NCBI RefSeq assembly: GCF_004664715.2
Contig: NC_051079.1
Location: forward strand, 55,453,660 to 55,517,659
Length of the DNA stretch: 64,000 nucleotides
Reading direction: 5' to 3'
Origin: Peromyscus leucopus
Lineage: Eukaryota > Chordata > Mammalia > Rodentia > Cricetidae
Positions 20,003 to 31,425 of this stretch are shown one piece after another. The stretch's first letter is position 1. The number at the start of each line of letters is the position of its first letter. Both the position numbers and the translations under genes were made by a program. The notes beneath the pieces were generated by a model. That model saw only the letters and a list, made by a program, of their open reading frames with translations, did not search any database and was not told where the DNA came from.

Positions 20003-21649
20003 GTAAAGAGCTTGCTTGGAGCTGATGCAAGGGACTGTTGCTCAGGGGTGCTCATCCTTATCAGTGAGATGCTGCATGTGTTTTCCTCAGGCAGTCAACT
20101 GCCACACACAGGACAGACGCCACGGCCCCACTGGGGCCTGGCTAGCTGTGTATGGGCTACAGCACGCAGAAGAGCGAAGGTCACATGATCTGTGGCAGAG
20201 AATTCCCTGGCTTGGTCAATGACTTGGAGACTGGCCTCTAGGGGGTGTTTGTAGAGCAGGTCTTGTCCCAGTCTGTCTTAGCCCTTGTGGCACTGAGGTG
20301 GGTTGGGGGAACCCCCTGATGATCAGACCACCTTTCTTATTAACCATATATAGACCTGGGAAGACTTGCACCTGACCTCATAAGTAAATATAGATGCTTC
20401 TTTTACTGTGGTGGAGCATGGCTCTTCAGCATCCTCGCACATGGTCATCCATTAGTTTTCCTGTCACCAGCCATCATCGTGGAGACATGGGCTGTGCATG
20501 GCTAGCCAGGGAAAAGGAAAAGTACAGTTTATCCTTCAGCATCACTGTGAAGCTCACAGATTGTAAGTTGAACCATTGTAAGTCTGGGCTTCTCTGCCTT
20601 CTTAGAAACATGCCAAGATAAGGCATAGTTGTTTTATTTTTTTCATTTTTTAGATTTTTTTTAATAAGCCTAGGTTAATTTTGTTGCTGGTAGTCTGTAA
20701 CTTGATACTTATATTTTTTTGGGGGAAATTTTCTAAAATAAAGTGAATATTCATTGCACACAGATATAGTGATGGTGTGCTGAGCAGAAAAATGATTTTG
20801 GATAAACTTTAGGCCTCCGTTTCAAACCATTTTACATTTCAAACCGTTTTACATTCCAACCCTTGGCTTATTTGTTTCATAGATAGCAAAATGAGAGAAT
20901 TTATTAAGAAAGGCTACACCTCTAAGGGAGGAAGCTGGCTGGAGCAAAGAATTAGTAGCTTGAACGGCCATGCTGTAGGAAGGATGGGGCTTTTGTGGCA
21001 CATCGTGAGGACATTTGGCTCATGTGCATAGTGTGAACTTCCTCGTGCATTCTCTGTTTCATGTAGTTCTGTACGCAACTTTATGCAGTGCTTGTCTGTT
21101 AGCATCTTAAATTTCCACCCAGCCAGAGATTACCTGCAGACACTCTGCAATGCCTTTGTACCTACCTGTAAGGTGGCTGACTTTAGTTGGCCTCATGGGG
21201 GATCGAGGGAAAGTGAGGAAGGGGCATCCAGCCTTGCTTCTGGCCAACTGTTTTTCTTCATATGCCAATTTTACTGCCTTTGTGAAAGGCTCTTTGGACC
21301 TTTCTCTCTGCCCTATTTCACGCCCTCAGCTATCCACCCCCTCCCAGCTGTGGTTTCAGAAGTATTTGGGGGGAGCGGAAGGATGATAATTCATCTTCTA
21401 TACCTGTTCCCATGTGACCGAGGGACATAGTTACTGGCTAAGAGGAACTGGGAAACTCTCTCCCCATTTCTATCTGTTGGTTGGAGAGAAGAACCTGGAT
21501 GCCTTGGAGTTGGAAGTGGCTGAATCCTTCCTTTACAGGGTTAGGCTGGGCTGTTGAGTCCTAGAAGTTGAAATAAGCTTTCTCTTTGAGCATTAGGCAG
21601 GTCCCTCTTGTGCTCTTGTTAGTATGATTAAGGTCATCAGTTCTTGTTT
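20003..21649. other. Unassigned non-coding sequence
   Basis: No gene is supported. The part 20630-20890 is AT-rich. Minus and plus open frames up to 115 codons show no known domain. Confidence 0.55.
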
Positions 21650-21786
21650 AGGTGGGGCCTCACCATGTAACTCTGGCTGGCTTGGAACTTACTGGATAGA
21701 CCAGGCTGGCTTCGAACTTAGAGATCCGCCCGCCTCTGCCTCCTGGGTGCTGCCGGAAATAAAGGTGTGTGCCACCAGGACTGGCC
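21650..21786 (-). mobile_element. Old B1 SINE
   Basis: ggtggggcctcaccatgtaa, gaccaggctggcttcgaact, ccgcctctgcctcctgggtg and aaaggtgtgtgccaccagga follow antisense B1 in order with substantial divergence. Confidence 0.88.
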
Positions 21787-21898
21787 AATCATTTTAGTTT
21801 TTAAGTTTAGGAGTAAGATTGTTTAGGCAGAAGAAAAAAACCATACTGGTAACTCTATACTGAAAATGTGACATTTTATTTAGATCAGCCTGAGCAGG

Positions 21899-22290
21899 TG
21901 TATTAGTTATTTGCTGTGATGGAAGACCCTGTCAAAAATTAAGTTAGGGAAGAAGGGCTCATTTCGGCTTATAGGTACTGAGGGATTCCAGTCCATCATG
22001 GCGGGGAAGGAACGGCAGCAGGGGCATGAGGCAGGCTTGGCAGTCAGGGAGCCGAGGGATCACATTTCATCACCACACAGGAAGCAGCTTTTCCTGTGTG
22101 GACAGGAAGTGAGTCAGTCTATAAAACCCCCAAAAGCTTGCCCTCAGTGATGTGCTTCCTCAAGCAATGCCCTAAAGTTTCACAACCTCCCCCAGAAATA
22201 TCACCAACCAGAGACCAAGTGTTCAAATACCCGAGCCGGGGAGTGGGGGGTGGTGGGGGACGACGACATTTGCTCATTTAAACCACAACA
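21899..22290 (-). mobile_element. MaLR-type LTR
   Basis: Begins tgtattagttatttgctgtg and ends tttaaaccacaaca on the plus strand, the antisense ends of MST/THE1-like LTRs. Internally it has gattccagtccatcatggcg and accaagtgttcaaataccc. A purine-rich ggggagtggggggtggtggg tract lies near 22240. Confidence 0.8.
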
Positions 22291-22445
22291 GCTGTTAAAA
22301 TGGAGTCATACTGAAGAGCGTACACAAGCCATCGTGTATTGGTCCAAGGTAACAACCCAATGCCAAGGAGGAAAACTGTGCAGAGCAGAGGTTCTCGGAA
22401 CATTTTAGAGATGGTCGATGTGGGGACAATGGGGTCAAGAGGACG

Positions 22446-23165
22446 TATTAGTTACTTTTCTATTGCTTACTTTTCTATGGGTAAAATGCCATGATCAAAA
22501 GCAACTTACATATGAAAACGTTTACTTTGGTTTACAGTTTCAGAGAGGTGAGAGTCCATCAGGGTAGGGAGGCATGGCAGCAGGTGGCTGGACTCGGAAG
22601 CTTCGCAATCGATCACACCTCCAATCACTTGCAGCAAGCAAGGGAGAGGAATCCATAATGGTGGAGAGTCCGTAATGGTGGGGAGTCCGTAATGGTGGGG
22701 AGTCCATAATGGTGGGGAGTCCGTAACGGTGGAGAGTCCATAATGGTGGGGAGTCCATAATGGTGGAGAGTCCGTAATGGTGGAGAGTCCATAATGGTGG
22801 GGAGTCCGTAATGGTGGGGAGTCCATAATGGTGGGGAGTCCGTAACGGTGGAGAGTCCATAATGGTGGAGAGTCCATAATGGTGGGGAGTCCATAATGGT
22901 GGAGAGTCCGTAATGGTGGGGGTGGAGTGGCAGCCGGTGCTGGAGCAGGAAGCTGACTGATCATGTTTTGTCACATGGGAAGTAGAGGGATTGAATTGGA
23001 AGTGGGGTGTGGCTATAAACTCTCAAAACTTGCTCCCTAGTACTTCCTCCAGCAGGGCTCCACCTCCAAAAAGTTCCAAAACTTCTCCAAACAGTGTGAC
23101 ATCTGGGGACCGAGTGTTCAAACACATGCCCCGGAGAGCGTGGCTGGTGGGCTGTGAGGCACACC
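22446..23165 (-). mobile_element. MaLR-type LTR carrying a minisatellite
   Basis: Same family as 21899-22290: tattagttacttttctattg at the left, gagagtccatcagggtaggg at 22549, and tacttcctccagcagggctc and accgagtgttcaaacacatg at the right. It is about 290 bases longer than its relative because of the 17-bp array at 22652-22922. Confidence 0.8.
22652..22922. repeat. 17-bp minisatellite, about 16 copies
   Basis: Sixteen head-to-tail units of the form tcc(a/g)taa(t/c)ggtgg(a/g)gag begin at 22652 and repeat every 17 bases without indels. Only three positions vary. Because 17 is not a multiple of 3, all frames stay open as repeating peptides, which explains the 89-152 codon frames on the minus strand. 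Confidence 0.98.
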
Positions 23166-24354
23166 AGTTAGGACGTCCACAGGAGTTTGTCTTTTTGAAT
23201 ACACTCAGTTGGTTTACTCACACAAACATTCCTCGCAATACCGTGCTATTTATTATAAAGGTTATGGTAACCTCCTACACACAGCCATTTCACCAAGTAG
23301 GGAATGGTCAGTCGGGCAGAAAATGCTGCAGGCTTCCACTGGGGAAATCCTCTCCAGTGAGGATGCTGCCGGAGCAGGCTCGACTCACATCTGCTGTGAG
23401 GTCCCCAGCTGGGGTAGGCTGGGAGGATGGCCCTGTTGGAAGTTCCAGGGGGCCCTTGAGAAGTCAGCCCGTGGCTAGTGCTGACGGGCAGGCGCTTGCA
23501 AGCGCAGCCGAGTGTTGGCAACTTAACAGTTGCCTGAATCGTACAGCGGTCAGTCTCAAAGTACCCTTGCTGGTGGCGCTCAGCCCAGAGGTGTCATGTC
23601 TCAGGAGCGTGGCAGCGCGATCCTAGGGCTATCCTCAAAGTTCCAGGCTTTTGTATTGTCCAGTGGGCATCAGTTCGTGCTTTTAGGGTTCACAGTTTAG
23701 GGCTGGTTCCTTAATATATCAGAGCCACCTTGGGGTTGGTTCATTAATATATCAGAGTCTGCCTTAAGCTTGGCTCATATGGCCTTGTGGCTGGCTCCTT
23801 AACACGTCTTGCAAGTATTACGTTATTCCAATTCACACAAAATGTTTTCACTTACGTTCCTCCTAGGAGCCTATGGGAGGAAACATTATTCAAACTTCCG
23901 CAGAGGAGATGGAGGCTTTCTCTCTTTACTCTCAAGTATGACTCAGGGCGCTAGAGTCCTGGACAAATCAAGAGCCGCCAAAGCAACCCCAGGACAAGTG
24001 GCTTCCGGGTCTTTTGTCCCATGTACTCAAAGAATGAAACTTACAGAAGACGGGAAGGTGAGTTTAGAAAGGAATTTTATTATAGGAACATCAGCTGGGA
24101 CTTGAGAGAAGGAAAGAGTAGACTCCAGAATAGGAGCCGGTTCCAGAAAATGGGGTACCATTGAGCTGCCAGTCTAGGGGAGATAAAGAACGCGGTGCCT
24201 TTTGAAGTTAGAGGCCGAGAAAGCAGTCATGTTCAGCAATGGAGGTCTGCAAGCAGCTGTATGGTGGGAAGGGGGCAGGGGTGTGTGTGGGGGACTTGAG
24301 AGAACGAGAAAGCCTAAACTGTCAGGGAAAGCATGTTTAAGCCTTTGGCAAGCG
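23166..24354. other. Unassigned sequence, moderately CpG-bearing
   Basis: No gene is recognised. CpG is somewhat commoner at about 23460-23620 than elsewhere, but well short of an island by eye. A decayed 33-base tandem duplication lies at 23701-23766. The 211-codon frame that enters from the MaLR LTR is not credible. Confidence 0.5.
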
Positions 24355-24734
24355 TGATGGCTAATCTTGGTTGTCAACTTGACACACCTGGGAAGAAGGA
24401 ACTGAAATGAGGAACTGCGTCATCAGATTGGCCTGTGAGCATGTCTGTCTGTGTGTGGGTGGGGCTTTTCTTGATTTCTAATTAGGTAGGCAGGCCCAGC
24501 CCACAAAGGGCTAAGCAGGTGGGCCTGGGCTGTATAAGAAAGTTGGCCGGGAGCCTTGAAGCCAGGCCAGTGGAGTAGCATTCCCCATGGCCTCTGCTTC
24601 AGTTGCTGCCTCCAGGTCCCTGCCCTGGCTTTCCTCAGGGATGCCCTGTAATTCGTAAGCCAAATAAACCCTTGCATCCCACAAGCTGGTTTTGGTCGGT
24701 GTTTATCACAGCAACAGAGAAGCACACTAGGACA
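24355..24734 (+). mobile_element. MaLR (MLT1-like) LTR
   Basis: tgatggctaatcttggttgtcaacttgacac at the start, cagcccacaaagggctaagc in the middle, aataaacccttgcatccc poly(A)-signal region and a tttatcacagcaac...aggaca end follow the same plan as 3130-3527 but from a different subfamily. Confidence 0.8.
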
Positions 24735-25036
24735 CTAAGTCACACTAAGACTTTGGGTGTCTGAAAAAAGATAGGAGGAAAAGGAAGAAATTATGCTTTG
24801 AGTTAGAATTCAGAAAAGCAGCCAGGCTTAAACATGGCTGGAAGTTATACACTGCATACCCTGATTCTCCTGATACTAATGTTTTCCTTAGCCAGGTATA
24901 TTACAGTAAAGAAATGCACACTTACATACAACTGCTGGTGAAGAACACAGATGTGATTTGGATCTCGTCAGTTTTTCTATGAATATCCCTTTTCTGTTCC
25001 TACAGAAGTCTAATACACCACGTTGTATTTAGTCAG
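24735..25036. other. Unassigned spacer between MaLR LTRs
   Basis: About 300 bases, no recognised element. Confidence 0.5.
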
Positions 25037-25420
25037 TGTGTTGGTTAGTTTTACATCAACCTGACACAAGCTGGAGTCGTTTGGGAAGAGGAACTCTCAC
25101 TTGAGAATATAGCTTCCTCTATTGGCTTCTAGGCAAGTCTGTCAGGCATTTTCTTGATTAGTGATTGTGCCCAGCCCACTGTGGGTGGCGCCAACCCTAC
25201 GTTGGTGGTTCTGCGTGCTATAAGAAAATTGGCTGAACAAACCAGGAGAAGTAGGCAGCAGTCCTCCATGGTCTCTGTTTCAGTTCCTGCCATCAGGTTC
25301 TCCTGTCTAGAGTTTCTGCCCTGACTTCCCTTCATGATGGACTGTGATCAGGATGTGTAAGTCGAAATAAACCCCTTCCTCTCCAAGTTGCTTTTGGTCC
25401 CAGAAATCCTAACTAGGACA
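25037..25420 (+). mobile_element. MaLR (MLT1/ORR1-like) LTR
   Basis: tgtgttggttagttttacat at the left and cctaactaggaca at the right, with aataaaccccttcctctcc near 25368. Clearly the same family as 3130-3527. No matching 5-bp flanks are visible. Confidence 0.85.
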
Positions 25421-25984
25421 CCATACTTTTTAATCTTTAAAGAACTCTATTTCTGACTTTTCTCTGTTGCAAAAATTCAAGCTCTCAAGAGAGAAAACCA
25501 GAGAGAGCCCAGCTGATGACCTTCTCTCTGAAGTATGATCAACCTCACTTCTGCGTCCCTGAATAATTCTCGCTTCTAAGTGAACCAAAGTGGCTCTGTC
25601 AGGTTTGTGTGACCCTCAGCGGTCAGCCGCGTGAGTGAGTGGCGAGGCTTGCAAGGTTGTGCCTGCTCACAAGCCCTGTCCTCTCTTGTGGATAGTCTGC
25701 TTGAGTAGCTGGTGCGCACACCTGACGGTGAGAGATGTCTGGGCTTCCTGCTTCGTTCTGTGTCCGCTGCCGGGAGGAAATGCTTCAGATGCAAGAGATA
25801 CATTATCAAGTTCGTTGGAAAACTCACTTGGAAGCCTTTATTTACCCCTTTGAATTGATGGGTGGTAGTCAGTTCTCCTTGGAGGTTGGGGACACCTCTC
25901 TGGCTCCACGTAGCCCCCACTGCTTTTGAGATTACGTATCGCAAAAGCCATTCGAAAGTGAGCTGTCAAAATGGGAATGACTAT
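25421..25984. other. Unassigned non-coding sequence
   Basis: No gene or repeat recognised. An open frame of 122 codons on the minus strand has no recognised domain. Confidence 0.5.
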
Positions 25985-26138
25985 TTTTAAATTTTTTTCA
26001 ACACAGTGTTTCTTTGTGTAGCCCTGGCTGTCCTGGAACTTGCTTTGTAGACCAGGCTGAGCCTTGAACTCACAGAGATCCACCTGCCTCTGCTTCCTGC
26101 ATGCTGGGATTAAAGGCGTGTGCCACCACCGCCCTGCT
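25985..26138 (-). mobile_element. B1 SINE with target-site duplication
   Basis: Antisense B1 (gccctggctgtcctggaact, ctgggattaaaggcgtgtgc). gggaatgactat at 25973-25984 and gggaaagactat at 26139-26150 match at 11 of 12 bases and mark the insertion site. Confidence 0.94.
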
Positions 26139-26580
26139 GGGAAAGACTATCATATGCCTATGTTCTGCTTTCCGTAGGTGTCAGGGTCCTATACTACCTC
26201 CTGGATGGTAAAACCTTTAGGATTTACCCTCGTCCTGCACATGCTGCTTAACTCGGAAACTTTTCCATTTTTATGTCTCGCTGCTGATTGGCTGGTGCTG
26301 GTGGGATGATATCCCATTGATACTAGTATGAAATGATTATTGAATAAATCAATGAATGAATGAGGGGACCAGTGGCCTGTTAATAGGCTTCAGACTTTGA
26401 TTGTTAAGCCATTTCATGCTACACTCTGAGTGGCTTCACCTGCTAACCCCTTGGGATTATTTTCATTTTAAGGAGCTGGTACCTTGAGCAGAATTCAAAT
26501 GGCAGACGTCCTGCAGGATGCCCTTCTTCTTGACCTTCAAAATATGTTAGAAGCTTATATGATAGCTCTATGTTGGTGAC

Positions 26581-26583
<3 letters not shown>

Positions 26584-26668
<85 letters not shown>
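26584..26668. repeat. Compound (AC)n(GA)n microsatellite
   Basis: About 17 AC units, a short A spacer, then about 24 GA units. Confidence 0.98.
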
Positions 26669-26672
<4 letters not shown>

Positions 26673-28503
26673 TGTTGAAGGGGATTTTGCTTCTCCAGCC
26701 AGCATTAGAATGTCTCTTGCCCAAAATTAAGTTTTTAATGAGAACGTGACATTACTGCCCAAACTCAAATGCACATACACGTTCACTCCTCCAACAATTA
26801 TGTACTGTGCACACTCTGCAGGTGTGCTAATAGGTGTATTGTAGGAGGCTTCAGGGCGGGGTCTCCGGCCTGTTGGCTGCTCCAGTGACTGACCTCAGAC
26901 AGCCTGTGATGCTTCCAGTAGTCATTCTTAGGAGAATTACAAGTAGAAACAATGAGAGTCATGACGGGAAGGCTCCTCAGCCATGGAAGGAGCGACTCAT
27001 TGTCGGTGGGACCCAGGTGAGGTGTCTGCCTTGATGGGACTGCTGTCGAGGTGAATGACCAAGAGACAGACCCTTGAAAAGTCAGAAGCCGGGGAGAGAG
27101 ATTAAAATGGCATTAGCTTGTGTGAGAATCTGGCCTCCTTGTGTGGGCTGTTTAGAAGCGGGCTCATTTGTCACTGTCCCTCGATGCCCGGAGTTGTTTC
27201 TGTGCAGGGCTAGCTGGCTGTGAGCTCCTTGCAGAGTGGATGTCCTGTTCCTTAGGAGGATATCCCTACAGTGGTGCCATTCTGGCCTCCTGTTTGTTTT
27301 CATCTTGTACTTTGCTAGTTTTCCAAACCACTGGCCATACCACAAGGCTTCATTGAACAGATGGCATGAGACAGACGCATGATCTTGGAAATCTGGAGCC
27401 CCAGGGATCAAGGTACAGGCCTGCCTTTGACACTTGGCACACACCTCCTGTTCCCAGTTTGAAGGATTTTCTGCGGTAGGCAGGGGTCTGGGCTCTGTTC
27501 TCTGAGGAGCTCTGGGCTGGTGAACTGCCTGAACCCTGGAGCTGACAGAAGGGGTGGAGGTGGAGTTGAGTGTCAGACATCGCACTTGCCCACATGCTGC
27601 GGGGAGTTAGGATTCCGAGGAAGTGGCACCTGACGGGGGCCCTCGCGGGAGTTTCCATATGATTGGCACTTCTTGTAGGGAATACATGCATTTGCCATGC
27701 TCTGCCTTTCTGGACACACACTTGCTCAGGCTCCTTAGAGAAGTGTGCTGTACTCAGTTTCTTTTTAGAAATGCAATGCGACTCTAGGAAGAACAATACT
27801 TTAAACCCCCTTTCCTTCCCACACTCTTCCTCAGACCCAGGGTTACTAAGATCTGCATGGCTGACAACGCTGTCTCATGGCTTGTTTGGTACCCCCAGGC
27901 CAGGCTCATTTTTGGATCCGTTATGATGCATGGCACTAACAGGAGTCAATTTGTCACGAGAAGGACTTTCTGAAAATGAGAGGTTGGAGTAGAAATAGGA
28001 ATGTGCTGAAAGGAAATGAAAGTTGAGAATGCAGAGAAATCGTTCCTGTCTTCTCTTAAAGGCACAGTGATCAGGATTCACCACGTCTTTCCTTTTTTTT
28101 TTTTTTAAACGACTTAAACACAAACTTTTCTGATTGGAATGTCTTTGGCCTCAAGGCTGTCCTTGCCTCTTTGTACTTATGAGCTACTAAATATCAAACT
28201 GGCGGTGGGGGGGGGGGGGAACGACACACGGACGGACGACTTTTTGACAGCAAAAATCTCCACCAGGAAGGACGGTGTCGACCTCCCTACCTGCCTGTTG
28301 CTTGCAGCCCTGGACATAAGCCTGGATATCCAGGTGTGTGGTCTTTGCCAATGAAGCGGTGGAAGGTTTAAGGACCCGAGGACTCAGAGGTGTGCGTGGA
28401 GAACTACTGGAAGCCAGCTATGGGAATCACACTGGTGTGGTCTTGAGGAGAGTGTGAGCACCAGCCACAGTCTGTGCTCTGAGAAGTTTGGATTTCTGAC
28501 TGC

Positions 28504-28505
<2 letters not shown>

Positions 28506-28549
<44 letters not shown>
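28506..28549. repeat. (TG)n microsatellite
   Basis: About 22 uninterrupted TG units. Confidence 0.98.
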
Positions 28550-28551
<2 letters not shown>

Positions 28552-28699
28552 GCACCCTGTGCTGAATGGGACAGGTTTTCATGGTGAAGGGGAGCAGGCT
28601 TCCTAGGTAGAGGAAGCTGCCTGAACCCCGAGACAGCAGGGATGTGGTGAGCCAGGGCTGCTGAGGATGATGGAGTGAGCGTCCAGAAGACAGGGAAAG

Positions 28700-28890
28700 G
28701 GTTTTCTCTTCTGAGACCCCACTCACTGTGTCCCCAAAGGCTCATGTACTTAGAGGATTTGCTACCCCCACAGGCAGGGCATAACAGAATTATGTTAGGT
28801 CACTGGGGACATGGCCTTTAAGGGCACACTGGGACCTAGCCCTCCTTCCAGCCCTTCCTTTTTTCCTGCTGCTTTTCCTCCCTTCTCTTC
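28700..28890 (+). mobile_element. Possible MaLR LTR fragment
   Basis: tgtccccaaaggctcatgta, then gtcactggggacatggcctt and gcacactgggacctagccc match internal phrases of rodent MaLR LTRs. Ends are not defined. Confidence 0.5.
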
Positions 28891-28904
28891 ATGTCTATGT
28901 TTTT

Positions 28905-29065
28905 TCTTGTGTGTGTGTATGTGTGTGTGTGTGTGTGTGTATGTACGTGTGTATGTGCGTGTATATATGTGTGTATGAATGTTAGGCATATGTGTACCAT
29001 GGTGTACCTGTGGAGGTCAGGAGACAATTTTGTAAATTTGTTCTCTTTTTCCACTTAAATCTTGT

Positions 29066-29153
<88 letters not shown>

Positions 29154-29441
29154 CCACGATGCCATGTGGGGGTCAGAGGGCACCCTCAGATGTTGCTCCT
29201 CACCATCTTCATTGTTTGACACAGGGTATCTTGATTGCTGGTTCTTAGGCCAGGTTAGCTGCTACCCAGCTTACAAGGTTTCTCGCGTCTCCACTACTAA
29301 TCTTGACGTAGGCACATTGGGAATACAGATGCATGCTACCACATCTGGCTTTGTGTGGTTCTGGGGAGGGGGAAGGGGTCCAGACTCAGGTCCTCACGCT
29401 TGTACAGCAAGCACTTAACCTGCTGAGTTCTCTCCATAGTT
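28905..29441 (-). mobile_element. Adjacent B3- and B4-type SINE remnants
   Basis: At 28980-29065 gtgtaccatggtgtacctgt-ggaggtcagg is the usual antisense start of a B3/RSINE body. It is broken off by a (GT)n(GA)n tract. From 29150, gtgggggtcagagggcaccc through agtgctg-less B1-like text to ctcacgcttgtacagcaagc and ttctctccatag reads as an antisense B4. Confidence 0.65.
29067..29151. repeat. Compound (GT)n(GA)n microsatellite
   Basis: About 19 GT units followed without a gap by about 23 GA units. Confidence 0.98.
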
Positions 29442-29446
29442 CCACT

Positions 29447-29868
29447 GTCTTAAGTGGGGGTGACTGTTGCTGTGAAGAAACCCCATGACCAAAGCAACTT
29501 GGGGAGGAAAAGGTTTTTGACTTTCTCTTCCACAGTACTGTTCATCATTGAAGGAAGTCAGGACAGGAACTCAAACACAGCTTGGAACCTGGAGGCAGGA
29601 ACTGATGCAGAGGCCATGGAGGGGCGCTGCTTACTGGCTTGTTCGTCATGGCTTCCTCAGCCTGCTTTCTTGTAGAACCAAGGGTCACCATTGTGGCTCC
29701 GCTCACAATGGGCTGGGCCCTCCCCTATCAATCACACTACGATGTAAGGTTAAAATACTAAGAAAAGAGCCTGAAGCCTTAATCCTATGGAGGCGTTTTC
29801 CTAATTGAGGCTCCCTCCTCTCAGATGACTTTAGCTTGTGTGAAGTTGATGTACAACCAGCCAGCACA
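29447..29868 (-). mobile_element. MaLR (MLT1/ORR1-like) LTR
   Basis: Reverse-complement copy of the 3130-3527 family: gttgctgtgaagaaacccca at the left, tgatgcagaggccatggagg in the middle, ttgtgtgaagttgatgtaca and ccagccagcaca at the right. Confidence 0.82.
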
Positions 29869-29914
29869 CCAATCTCACAGCTCGTTCTCAGGCAAAGTTT
29901 CTCTTGTTTCGGCT

Positions 29915-30080
29915 GCTGTAATATACACAAGGCTAATTGGTCCACGAGGCTCTGGCAGCTTTCCTGTCTCTGTCTCCCATCTCACCATGAAATTGCTGGG
30001 ATTCCAGATGCCACCACATTTATGTGGGTTCTGGAGGCTGAACTTGGGTGGTTGGGCTTACTCAACAAGATCTGCTCCCT
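29915..30080 (-). mobile_element. Partial B4-type SINE
   Basis: caaggctaattggtccacga, gctgggattccagatgccac and gggttctggaggctgaactt follow the antisense B1-like and ID-like parts of B4. The head is degraded. Confidence 0.5.
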
Positions 30081-30817
30081 GAGTGGCCGCCTCTCTGACG
30101 CCCTTACCCCCTTCTCTTCCTGGCCATTGTAATGTGTGGGAGCCCACAGAGGTTTCCTAGTGAGAGCTGAGCTGGCTTTACCCAGCAGGGCTGCATTAAG
30201 GGATGGATTGACCACGTGTGTGCATGGTATGGTTACCAGGTGTTTGGAAGGGTCTGCACTTGGCTGTGCTAGGGGGAGGTCTTTTGCTCCATGCCTTGAC
30301 ATTCCTTTAAAAGCCCTTTAGAGGAGATGGGGGTGGGGGAGGTGGAAGGGGGTGGGGGGGTTGGTGGATTAGGATCCAGGTCCTCCGGAAGCTATCCTGC
30401 CTTTCTGTCTGTCTCTCCCTTCTAAATTTCTATCTAAATCTCTTATCCCTCACTCCTCAAGAGTACCCTGGGGGAAAAAGTGGGAGCAGGTCCCCCACGG
30501 TAATGTGACCAGGCCTTCACCATCTGCTTCTGCAAGGTGACAGTGCTGCCATTGACTCAGAGTGACAAGGCCAGACACAATGGACTGAAGCCTCTGAGAC
30601 TAGGGTCCAAACAGGCTTTTCTTTAAGTTGACAGCCTCAGTATAGCTCTGCTCGGCTATAGCTGGCCTTGCAACCTCAGAGTCTTTATTCCTCCAGATAA
30701 ATTCAGTATTGTATGCCATTCAGGGTCATTCCAGATTTAAACATGTTTCTTCTCTGAGCAAAGGTGACCTTAGGAAACAAAGTGCTCATATGCAATAAAT
30801 ATTAGAAAAAAAATGGA
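30081..30817. other. Unassigned sequence with G-rich tract
   Basis: No gene seen. A strong G-quadruplex-type motif lies at 30329-30360. Confidence 0.5.
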
Positions 30818-30890
30818 GATCAGGGATGTAGCTAAGCGGCACAGTACTTGCTGAGCAAATGTGAAACCCGGGGTTTATCCAGCACCATAA
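30818..30890 (+). mobile_element. ID-type SINE
   Basis: gggatgtagctaagcggcacagtacttgctgag and a ggtttatccagcaccataag B-box side match ID. An A-rich tail with G interruptions follows to about 30950. Confidence 0.8.
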
Positions 30891-30957
30891 GACCGATCAT
30901 CAACCAAAGTGAAAAAAGAAAAAAGAAAAAAAAGGAAACGTTAAAAAATTTACTCCG

Positions 30958-31152
30958 AGGGGATGGAGACATGGCTCAGCAGTTAAGAGCACTGGCTTCT
31001 CTTCCAGAAGGCCTGTGTTTGATTCCCAGCATCCATATGGCAGCTCACAATTACCCGTAAGTCCCATTCCAGAGGATCTGACACTCTTTCTGACCTTTTC
31101 AGGCATTGCATTCATGTGCACATACAGGTGTGCACATAATACATAAAATGTG
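30958..31152 (+). mobile_element. B2 SINE
   Basis: ggagacatggctcagcagtt-aagagcactgg (tRNA-like A box), gtttgattcccagcatccat (B box), then cagctcacaa and ggatctgacactctttctga, ending at acataaaatg. It sits directly after the ID tail, a tail-to-head SINE pair. Confidence 0.94.
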
Positions 31153-31367
31153 TTTCCTCCTGTGTGGTCTTTGACATATATGGACTGGAATTAAAAAAAA
31201 ATTAATCCCAAATAAAATATCAATAGCAGAACATAGCAGAACTTCAAGGCGTGATGACTTGTTCCTTATTTAGGACATTGGCAGTGTTAATGGTTGTCCA
31301 CACACCAAACTGAATTTCTTGGCAGGAGAGGTTCAGTTTAAAAAAGCTTTGATTTTCCAGGAGTACT

Positions 31368-31425
<58 letters not shown>

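Larger units (their letters stand above)
26151..28699. other. Unassigned sequence with microsatellites
   Basis: No gene supported. Contains the (AC)n(GA)n tract at 26584, a T12 run near 28090, a G13 run at 28207-28219 and a (TG)n tract at 28506-28549. The 167-codon and 148-codon minus-strand frames around 27082-27796 have no recognised domain. Confidence 0.5.

Noticed and set aside
22506..22974. Overlapping minus-strand frames of 89-152 codons with HYGL/TIMDSPPLW repeats
   Set aside because: Pure product of a 17-bp minisatellite read in three frames, not a repeat protein.
23460..23620. Possible CpG island or promoter
   Set aside because: CpG is only mildly raised over about 150 bases. No transcription-start features and no adjacent gene.
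22991..23626. 211-codon open frame on the plus strand
   Set aside because: It starts inside a MaLR LTR and reads out into unassigned DNA. No recognisable protein features.
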